From the NCBI RefSeq assembly GCF_008831285.2, contig NC_045147.1:1204001-1268000 (forward strand): 64,000 nucleotides of DNA, given 5' to 3'. This document shows, piece by piece, positions 55,708-64,000 of the stretch; positions within the stretch are counted from its first letter, which is position 1, and the number at the start of each line of letters is the position of its first letter. This DNA comes from Nymphaea colorata (taxonomy: Eukaryota > Streptophyta > Magnoliopsida > Nymphaeales > Nymphaeaceae). The notes under the pieces were generated by a model, which was not told the origin of the DNA, did no database searches, and saw only the letters and a list, made by a program, of their open reading frames with translations. The position numbers were made by a program, and so were the translations under genes.

Positions 55708-58700
55708 CACCCACTAGTTCTGTTTGGTGACTATGGTTTTTCCGGTTCACTTTTGCTATCATTTCTCTCATCTACTTTCTCTTTTACACTTAGTGTAAAA
55801 TGATTTTCATTTCTTATTAAGAATTCAAATAAAAAGGAAGCTTTATATATATAACACACACCTTGGATCCCTTCCAATTACATCAAAAGTGCATGGATGT
55901 GTTACATCATGGCATGGTTACCCACATGATAGACCAGATCTGTTTGTCCGGCCAGAAGCATCCTTCAGGCCTTGTGTATCCATCAAGCATTCAAGTCTAT
56001 CAGTAAATACAATATCACTAAAGTGAAGTGAGAGACAAAAATTTAAACCTCATGATTAAACAAAATGTGAACATTCTAACATGTTTATAGACAGTAATTC
56101 AATGTGAATATGCTTTAATTCAAGTTCACATTTAAAAAAAAAAAAAGTTTTTATTTTTCTACTATCAAAATCTGGATGTTGCAAGAGCACATCTTAAGAT
56201 CACATCCATAAAATTAGATTGCATAAAAACACTTTAATAATGATTTTTAGTATCTCTTCTTTTTTTTTTTACTTTAAGTGCTTTGGTATTTTCCTGAATA
56301 ATGGCTCTAGTTATAATTGAACATATGGGGACATTAAATAAAATCGAACAACTGAGATCTCCCCTCTCTCCCCAAGTGAACTCGGTCTCCTTCGGGAGCA
56401 CCTCTATGGCTCCTTCTTTGATGCTGCCTAGAGGTCCACCAGCGAGGGTAGGGGATGACTCTCCCTTGCAACCAGATGAGCAAAAGGAGAGGAGGGGTGG
56501 AGGCAAGGTAAGGCCTGCATGGGCACCCACCTCAATTTTTTTTTTTAAATTATACACTCAAATTTTAGAAAATTTCACATGTTTATATAAAAATTTTGAA
56601 AAACTATATTTCGATCCTAGTCAAAATTTAGAAACTTTAATTTTGCCCCTCTCAATAAAAAAAAAGTAAAAATGAGAGTAAAGGTAGAGATTCACAAAGA
56701 AGAGAGAGAGAGAGAGGACAGAGAAGGAAATTTGAGATGTAAGATTGGATGTCTTCCAAATATAAAAACCTCAAGTCAACCATTCAACTTTCTTTAACAT
56801 ATTTATGTATATAAAGAGGATTAAATTTGAGAAAGAATAAATAAATTATATCCCGTTGGAGTATATTCTTTCACTCGCATTTTAAACGCGCATTGATTCT
56901 GCTGGTTCAACTGCCGTTCCATCGCCGGAGCCCCTTCTCATAAATTTTCCTAGAAAACGTTGATAAAGGAAACGACATGTGGATATGAAAGGAGGAAAGG
57001 TCAGTGAAGGAGGAGAAGCGATGTTTTGACTGTTTGTTAGTGGAAGGTGAGTCTCTGAATAAAGCACATGTGATTGGATGCAACCATGTGCTACTCCCCA
57101 GTTTGGCCGCTATAGCAAACACTTTGTGTTTTTCCTTTCTTCGTCTTCTTCCCTCCCTTTGATTATTTTTTCTTTGGCAGCGAGTGTTTTAGTACTCGGT
57201 GGTCCATGGCTTTGCCTAAAGCAGGAACGTGTACACGCACACCTTTTTTCCTTTACGTACTGATTTGGCAATGGAGCAACGCACGCGTGCAGCATGGCCG
57301 ATTTTCTTTCCAGAAATCTACAAATGACTGTTAGGCCATAAATTAACTGCTTGATTTTATTTAATCATTCACAGGCGCACACTTTGTCTATGAGAATTAT
57401 TAAAAAATACACATAAAGATATTAATTTGCTCAAGATAATTTCTTTAAGAAAAATGACCAAGTATTCTTTTCAGTCAATTTCTCCACAAGTTCACATCTC
57501 TCTTTCTCTCCCCCAAGCAGTGCCGGGCATAAAGTTAGTTTAGTTTTAAGTCAATGCTTTCATATATTTCATTGTTTATATATATAAGTAAGTGCTCCCA
57601 AAAGAATTAAAGACAACGAATTAGTGCTTAGTGCCCTGTCGAGTCAAAATTTTTAGCTCTGCTGGTGCTTTATGAATAATAGAGACCACAAAAGAAAATG
57701 TAAAATTCAAAGGACTATTTTGAAATGTTTCTCCTATTCAAAATGAAATATTCTTCTTTAAGTGTATCTTGATGTTTCTTAGCCATAAAACATGTTTTTA
57801 TAAATTATTCCACAAAATGTAAATATGACAGAAATTGAGTGGTTTCTTAGTTTTCATTTAACAGACCACCATCTTTTGGTCACAATCCTTAATATAGGTC
57901 TGGCTGTTCTCATTTTTTTGATATGGGTCGTGACTTTGCTTACAACTTCGAAAAGAAGGACTATTTATTGCTTTTCAATTCTGTTTGGGATATGGATTAT
58001 AATAACAAGAATGACAATAATATCTTTCTTAAAACACAAACTAAAAAAAAAATTAATAATTCAAGATGACAATGTCGAAACAAATATACTTTCAGGTGCT
58101 CCATTATGTCATGGTGAAACTTGAGGCACCATGTGATCCGGGATAGAACCAAGGTAGGGTTTGCTTGGATCCTGGCCCTATTTTAATTTTTTTTTTAAAA
58201 AAAATTGCATCTTAATTGAAGATTTCACGCTCAGAAAATAGTGAAGAGATTATTGAAGATGCACACGGCATTGATGGCCAATGGCGTCAATTTCGGTGGG
58301 GTAGGTGAACAATAGATGCAAACAGAATCGTATCGTAAAAGCGGTATCATTATATTAAAAGATCAATTGTCTTTGTACTTTCATATTTAAAAATAGATCG
58401 TAACTAATATAAAATAATTATAGGGCTATCGATCGATGTTCTTACTGATTGGTTTTGTTTGGGTGATGGGACACACATTGGCCAATGTCAGATCAATTCA
58501 CAACAGACTGCTACAATAGTATTTTCTTAGCAGAAAAGTGTCATTTGTTCTATCTTCAAAACATTTGTATTGGTGTCTTGCAGGTGGGAAGGAAGGAGCT
58601 ATCTGATCAAATGATTAGATGGTTCCGATTGAGCAGTCCCAATAACACAAATATAGCTAGAGTCACCAGTTCATTTATATATATATATATATATATATAT

Positions 58701-59204
58701 ATGACAAGCAAGACAAGCAATTGTGTGGGATCAATTGCCCATTTGAGCACCGTCTTTGATGGTGGATGGAAATTGCCAATCTTCCATTGTGAGAATGATT
58801 CTAAAGCTGTGTTCTTATGTTCTTTTAAGAACAGAATCAGAAACAGCCTTGAAATTGGGTTTATAAAATTTTAAATATTAGTTAAAAGCAGAAATAGTTC
58901 TTAGTAAACATTACGTTAAGAACATTAGGAGGCATTACTTAGACTATTTAGGAGTTTTACTAAATCAAATACAAGGATGTTTCATGTGGGGGTGTGAATT
59001 CTAGAGGATTCTCTATAAGATGCCACATATGTGGGTCCGCTAGCATAAACATTTGAAGTCTATTTAGTTTCATATTAAGATAGAGACTAGTTAGTTTGAG
59101 GTTTTACCTAAAGATAAAAAGGTTAAAATATATACAATTTTACAGAGGAAAAACTCTACAAAAAATTAGAGAAAGCCAAACCATGTGGATGTCACCTCAC
59201 CTAG
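55708..59204. other. No recognised gene; MITE relatives
   Basis: A relative of the 183-bp MITE occupies about 56,500-56,660 (TAAGGCCTGCATGGGC then CAAAATTTAGAAACTTTAAT and TTTGCCCCTC). An open frame at 57,825-58,124 (99 aa) is strongly hydrophobic (LVTILNIGLAVLIFLIWVV and FGIWIIITRM), like membrane segments. I cannot place it in a family, and no neighbouring exons were found. (AT)n lies at about 58,675-58,702. Confidence 0.4.
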
Positions 59205-60687
59205 GGGGTGTTTGATGGCCTTGAATTTTGATTATAGAGCTAAAATTGTAGAAACAAAATTCCACCTCAAATTCCAAATGAAATGAAAATTTCAATTTTA
59301 GTTTCCATTTGTGTTTGATAGTCTTGAATTTTAATTTCAAAGTTAAAAATAATGTACTTGATAAAATATGAATTAAAATTCTAGAAATGATGAATTAAAT
59401 CTATCATGATATGTTTTCTAAGAAAGATTGTTCACACCCTGGTCTTCCTATCAATTTAAGCCTGGGCATCGGGCCCAGCTCGGCCCGATAACGAGTCGGG
59501 CTCGGGCTGGCCCGACATCTAAAAATCGGGTTCGAGCCTGGCCCGATTAAATTTAAAAATATATATTTTTAATATAAAATAATACATAAATATAATTAAT
59601 GATAATAAAATGTTATATATATATATATACATATATTAATAAAAAATTTAAAAATTAAATTACTGGGGTTAATCGGGCCCACCCGGGCCGGCCCTATAAC
59701 AGGCCAGCCCGGGTACCTTTTTTATGGGCCCAGGCCTAGGCCCGAGTCAGGCCTGATACCGGGTACCCGGCGGCAGACTGGCCCGGTGCCCAGCCTTACC
59801 TATCATGCGTGTAAATGAGAACATGTTGAAAAGAGTAAGCTTGCTTAAGCGACTCTTTGCTTGATTGATTTAGAACATTATCGATCTAGTCTCGAACTAT
59901 TCATTGATTTGCTCAGGAATAGGTTCGATTATAGCACATCAAGAAGAGCTTTCAGCTTGTTTTAACTTCGAATGGATCAACTGGACTGGGTTTGATCCGA
60001 GTAAATCCAAATTAAGATTCTTGCTTCTTAGAGGGAGTTAATTTTTTGATTAACTCCTAGATAGTTTTTAAGAAAATTTAGGAAATCCAGCTCTAGGCAA
60101 ATCATTCTTAGATTTTTCTTGGGTTGATTTTGCTTTGAATAAATCCAAGAAAGAAAATAGAGAGAGACAAAGAGAGAAAACAAAATCAATTGGACTTACT
60201 TTCTCTTTTTCTGTTGGAATAGGATCCATGGGAGATTTTAATTCCCACTAATACGAATTTTAATCTCGATTGAAAATTTGGGTTGTAGATCTCTATTTTG
60301 AATTGATCTCAAACTTAATCTTGGAATTTTTCTCAAATTCGACAGAAATCCTAATTTTTGCACTTCCGTATTGTGAATTGGATTTGCAAGTGGTTCCTAC
60401 ACTTGAGTCGAGGATTAGATGAGGCGAACGTTTGCTCGGTCTGAGATATTTTGTGAAAATTTTCAAAATTGCCATTCAGGAAAATTTAGGGTATAAATAA
60501 AGATGAAAAAGTTCTAAAATTTGAGTAACATAATTCCACACCATAGTGCACAATTTTGAATTTTGATTTGAGAATGAACCCATAATTATGGAATTAAAAT
60601 TCATTGTTGCCCAACACAATTCTTATTTTACAAAAAATGCGAATTTTAGTTCTAGAATTCTAGAATTATGGCCTCATCAAACACCCC
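59205..60687. mobile_element. GGGGTGTTTGATG-ended element, about 1.5 kb
   Basis: Left GGGGTGTTTGATGGCC, right inverse GGGGTGTTTGATGAGGCC. Homology of the two inverted ends seems to continue as GAATTTTGATTATAG/GAATTCTAGAACTAAAATT-type text. No transposase. It is interrupted by the 344-bp element at 59,455-59,798. No clear target duplication was seen, so the superfamily is unsure (PIF/Harbinger-like from the GTTTGATG word). Confidence 0.65.
59455..59798. mobile_element. 344-bp hAT-like MITE nested in a larger element
   Basis: Left TTTAAGCCTGGGCATCGGGCC, right inverse TAAGGCTGGGCACCGGGCC. The flanks CCTATCAA (59,447-59,454) and CCTATCAT (59,799-59,806) agree at 7 of 8 positions. GC-rich ends surround an AT-rich centre. 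Nested inside 59,205-60,687, so it is the younger of the two. Confidence 0.7.
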
Positions 60688-60820
60688 TGAAGTCACCCTC
60701 CTCCCCTCACACACACCCCACCCCCGAATTCAACAATGATAGACTTAACTGTCAAATGCCAACTGTCAACAATCTCATTAAATAGAAAAAAAAAAGACTT
60801 TTAATATATTAGGACACAAT

Positions 60821-61699
60821 TTTGATGTCATGCAAATTGAGAAGAATGTGTGTAATATTTTGCAGACATTGTTGAAGGTAGAATAGACGGCTAATGACTC
60901 TTAAAAGGCTAGATTAGATTTAGAAAACAAAAATATCAGTCACACAGTTCAACCCGTGAAGACTTACTTCTAGTTGTATTAAAGCTCGTCTACCATCTGC
61001 TTGCTTCTCAATAAGGAGGGATGAGAAAAAAATCTTTTGCGAAATGTTGATGAAGCTAAAGACCCCTGATAGTTTTGCATCAAATATCTCAAGATTTATG
61101 TAAATGAAAGAAACAAAATTAGTAAGTCTCAAGAAACAAGATTTATGTAAATGAAAGAAACAAAATTGATGTTATGCTTTACAAGCTTGAATAAACTTTT
61201 CTACCTGCATTTTTTGATATTAGGTGCATCTGTCAAGGCACTTGACTCAAGAAGCAATTTAGGAGGACCTATTCAATCTCGTTGGATGTATCCGATTGAA
61301 AGGTAAGTGTCAATTGAACCTGATTGGTTGCTTATTCTATTTCTAATAATATAATTTATACATTATGTACATTCATGTGTGTAGGTATCTTATGATACTT
61401 AAGTCGTATGTGCAAAATACAAGTCATCCAAATGGTTTGATTGCATAAACTTACTTAATATAAGAATGTTTGACATTTTGTTCCAAATATGTAGATGATG
61501 TTGAAAGTAGATGAAATTGTCTTGCACGAAATATGAAGATGGTGAATACGAAGACAGCAATGGACTATCATTGAAAAAGGGCCGGCACTTAGGAAAAGAG
61601 AATTTGATTATTATTTATGATGCCACATTGAATGATGCACATCTATATGTTCTATTCAATCATTCCGTAGTGACACCATATATTAAGCATAAAATTTAA
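60821..61699 (+). pseudogene. CACTA (En/Spm) TNP2-type transposase remnant
   Basis: Plus-strand pieces occur in the correct order for a plant CACTA transposase: FDVMQIEKNVCNI (usual LDVMHIEKNVCDN), KARLDLENK, KKIFCEMLMKLKTPDSFASNISRFM, then LGGPIQSRWMYPIER, a GT-AG intron-like gap, YLMILKSYVQNTSHPNGLIA, and finally DAHLYVLFNHSVVTPYI. These are the TNP2/DUF4218 landmarks. Several stops and a missing middle make it non-functional. Confidence 0.8.
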
Positions 61700-61796
61700 A
61701 GAAAACTAGTTTATGTATTTTCGATGATACTACATTTATTTCTTTAATTTAAAGAAAACTAATTTCAGTTGATTTTCTTACTCATAGATGTCATCC

Positions 61797-61950
61797 GGGC
61801 CCGTTTGATTGCCCAGAAAAATTTGGTGGAGGGGTTGAAATATGTACGGGCGGGTAAAATTTCACCCGCTCAACGCAAAAACCATCAAACGGGGTGAAAT
61901 TTCACCCCGTTTACGATAAAGTGAGCGGGTGAAATTTCACCCGCTTGACA
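61797..61950. repeat. Element end with three similar palindromes
   Basis: Opens GGGCCCGTTTGATTGCC. Palindromes follow at 61,850-61,869 (one mismatch pair), 61,887-61,912 (perfect, 26 bp) and 61,924-61,945 (perfect, 22 bp), all centred on GGGTGAAATTTCACCC or a one-base variant. An inner ACCATCAAACGGGG repeats the terminal word in inverse. Likely the terminal region of a transposon running rightwards. Confidence 0.75.
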
Positions 61951-62431
61951 TTTTCCTTCCGAAGGCATTCACCCGCGCATCTTCCTCCGCAGTCGACGAA
62001 CTCCCTCACATTGGAGAATAGCTGCCTGCTCACTGTCGCCGCTCTGCCATCGCCGCTCTCACCGCCGCCGCTCCGCCGTCGCCACCCTCACCGTCGCTGC
62101 TCAACCCTCGGCGCTCCCCTCGGGTTTCGTCTACTTCCCCTCCTTCATCGCTGCTGCTCAACCCTCGCCGCTTCCCTCAGGTTCCTTTTTCACACTGACT
62201 GGTTTTGTCAATGGATCAATTCATGGGTTCGTCTTCTCTCTTGGAGATGTGAGTGTCAAGAATCTTGAGTAGTTAATGGATGTTCAGTCCAACTCGGAAA
62301 CTTCCCCAAAATCTGCTTCGTTTTGGACAGAGGCTGATGGCGATGAGTTTTTGTTTTTGGGGATCTTCGTTTTCTGGATCAATTAGCATGAATTTTGTGT
62401 AGTTCAGTAACTTAATTATTTTGGAAGAAAT

Positions 62432-62548
62432 ATGGCGATTGGAGATGAATTGGGTGCTTCCAAGAAGAAATTGAAGAATGGTAACATGGATGTGCCTATC
62501 TTCAACGCTGAGAATTTTGCAGAACAATATGAAAACTATCTATTACAG
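62432..62548 (+). other. Possible first exon, unknown protein
   Basis: ATG at 62,432, then 39 codons ending at a good donor (TTACAG|GTTCTT). The text includes MAIGDELGASKKKLKNGNMD and VPIFNAENFAEQYENYLLQ. I do not recognise it. It lies between an element end and the UGD fragments, so it may also be captured host DNA. Confidence 0.35.
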
Positions 62549-62745
62549 GTTCTTTTTTGAATCCCTGCGATTCTGGATGTCTGTTTTTTTCCTTGAAGCG
62601 TGCATATTTTTTTAGATCAATTCATCAACTAGTTTCATAATATGTAGCCAGATCTGGTGTTTTCACGACGTCGTTCACAGATTTGGAGCTGAAAAACGAG
62701 AGTCAAGTTGAATGCATTTCGACCCAGGCTAATTCGGTTTTTCCC

Positions 62746-62938
62746 TTCTTGGCACAGAGGATCACCTCCGAATGCAATGTCTGCACTTTGTGAAGCCACA
62801 GGAGTAGATAAAGCAGGTCATCAAGATCAATGACTACCAGAAGAGCCCGTTTGTTAACTGGTAGTTTCGTCCATGTTCAACACTGCTGCTGGTAAAAAAA
62901 TTGCGGTTCTCGGCTTTGCATTCAAGAAAGACACAGAG
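62746..62938 (+). pseudogene. UGD: UDP-glucose dehydrogenase gene fragments
   Basis: Three blocks match the plant UGD protein in order: FLAQRITS plus (next frame) NAMSALCEATGVDKA; VIKINDYQKSPFVNW; and MFNTAAGKKIAVLGFAFKKDT. The long segment that normally separates the first two blocks is missing and a frame change separates the last two. UGD makes UDP-glucuronate for cell walls. This is only a broken copy. Lack of introns is uninformative because plant UGD coding regions usually have none. Confidence 0.8.
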
Positions 62939-63200
62939 AGACATCAGTTCTTGGGTTAGTGACAGTGCACTGGACTAAAAGCTTGTTGGTGAATTACTTA
63001 ATTTCCTGGATTAGTGATAGTGCACTGGACGAAAAGCTTGTTGGTTTGTTGAGACAAGAGAGACATCAGTTCTTCGGCGTCCTGAAAAATTACCTTTTGC
63101 TTCTAGAGAGTGGACAATCTTCTGTTGATTCTGATGTTCTTTCGCACTTGAATGTATACAGTGAAGTAAAGGCAATTTTTTCTCTCTGATGTTCAACAGG
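62939..63200 (+). repeat. Small local duplication with open frame
   Basis: GAGAGACATCAGTTCTT and TTAGTGACAGTGCACTGGAC (second copy TTAGTGATAGTGCACTGGAC) occur twice within 130 bp (62,936-62,982 and 63,012-63,076). The plus frame afterwards reads ERHQFFGVLKNYLLLLESG and SSVDSDVLSHLNVYSEVKAI to a stop at 63,189. Not recognised; possibly another captured exon. Confidence 0.5.
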
Positions 63201-64000
63201 TTTCAAGTAAACTGCAATTTGATTGACCTTCCTGTAAACTGCAGTACCAATTTCATATTATGTTAGTGTTTGTTGCATTCTCTGTTTTCATGTTGTTGCA
63301 CCTTAGGTAGCCAACAAGTGACGGTTGCCTGCTAGCAAATAGCTGCGTTTTGAGTAATGGTGTGCTTTGGTTTAATACATTTTTGTGATGTGAAAATCTT
63401 CACATCAGAAACAAAAAACTTTGTCATGGCAGTGCCTCTCTTCATATGATTCATTAGCATATAGATATGGTAAAATGCTTTATGGATCACATTTAGCTGT
63501 TACTTTTGCAATTATGTTTGATTTGGCTAATGTTATATCATGTGAAGGATTTTGCAAGTTACTGCTTGTTCAACTGAATTAAAGCGCTGGAAGTTGAAAG
63601 TCACTTTTTTGCACTCAACTGGGTTTTCATGCTTGATTGCAACCTCAATTCGTTGGTAAATAAATAGGCCATTCCATTGGTTGTGTGTCTAGAATTTGGT
63701 TTTAGATGACCAAAAAAATAGACCATGCTTGTCTGCACGGGTTATATAAACAAAGAGGAAATTGAGGAGGAGAAGGAAAAGAAAAACAACTACTACTAAC
63801 AGTCTTAAAAAAAAATCTCTCACTCAAATTTTATGCTTTGTGCATCAAACATGGTTAATTTTACCACGTTAAATTCTACTCTGTCATCAAACAGGACCTC
63901 AGATTGGAAGAGGGAGAAATTTCCTCCTATAAATTTTTCCAGAAAAATTTACTATGATAAATTTACCACGTTAAATTTTTAATGTGCATCAAATGGCCCT
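63201..64000. other. Right flank with several GTTTGATG-type ends
   Basis: No gene recognised. Inverse terminal words occur at 63,844 (GCATCAAACATGG), 63,879 (TCATCAAACAGGACCTC, close to the 35.5-kb Harbinger terminus) and 63,983 (TGCATCAAATGGCCCT, at the window edge). TTACCACGTTAAATT occurs twice (63,860 and 63,966). Nested short elements are likely; their left ends were not resolved. Confidence 0.45.

Noticed and set aside
57825-58124. A membrane-protein gene such as an ABC transporter N-terminus
   Set aside because: Hydrophobic segments alone are not enough; no motif or adjoining exon supports a family, so it is only mentioned as an unassigned frame.
1-64000. CRISPR array, bacterial operon or organellar insert
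   Set aside because: Tandem repeats here have no spacer structure, and the gene content (spliced MYB, plant transposons) is nuclear. No rRNA, tRNA cluster or plastid/mitochondrial gene was recognised.

Overview
This is a repeat-rich stretch of flowering-plant nuclear DNA. The gene structure is that of an angiosperm: a three-exon R2R3-MYB gene with the usual 133 and 130 bp first exons. The background is AT-rich and full of plant transposon families: PIF/Harbinger, CACTA, hAT-like MITEs, a Tekay-type chromovirus and Copia. I cannot name the species. No bacterial, organellar or viral genome is present, and I saw no rRNA, tRNA or CRISPR array.

Layout. Positions 1-340 are a Copia-type LTR remnant with a 24-bp minisatellite. 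Positions 1.85-4.82 kb hold a decayed PIF/Harbinger element on the minus strand, with a viroplasmin-like (RNase H1 N-terminal) domain directly behind its transposase. One possible mitochondrial-carrier exon lies at 5.4 kb. Positions 6.6-9.6 kb are five tandem copies of a 595-bp unit, and 10.1-11.0 kb is a two-copy repeat of about 465 bp. Positions 13.6-20.6 kb contain two copies of one segment carrying a CACTA 5' end and broken PPR-gene pieces. The second copy received a 1.2-kb Tourist-like element and then a large Gypsy chromovirus (20.6-28.6 kb). The likely CACTA 3' end is at 29.07 kb. A mutated Copia element occupies 31.2-35.3 kb.

Positions 35,515-42,601 are a nearly intact Harbinger element with TAA target-site duplications, short terminal repeats, a Myb/SANT accessory ORF broken by one stop, and a spliced transposase with an intact DDE triad. 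Positions 43.9-44.3 kb look like another LTR with its primer-binding site. Several small hAT-like elements with 8-bp target duplications lie at 47-60 kb.

The one convincing intact host gene is the minus-strand R2R3-MYB at 49,717-52,264. It encodes 298 aa of the TT2/C1 type and has a bHLH-interaction motif. The right end holds a decayed CACTA TNP2 transposase (60.8-61.7 kb) and a region opening with three near-identical palindromes that carries pieces of a UDP-glucose dehydrogenase gene, probably captured by a transposon.

How it works together: the MYB would act with bHLH and WD40 partners on flavonoid genes elsewhere. Almost everything else is mobile DNA, much of it nested, so the relative age of several insertions can be read directly. 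The 35.5-42.6 kb Harbinger is the most plausible recently active element and could mobilise the many short elements ending in GTTTGATG, although that link is inferred.
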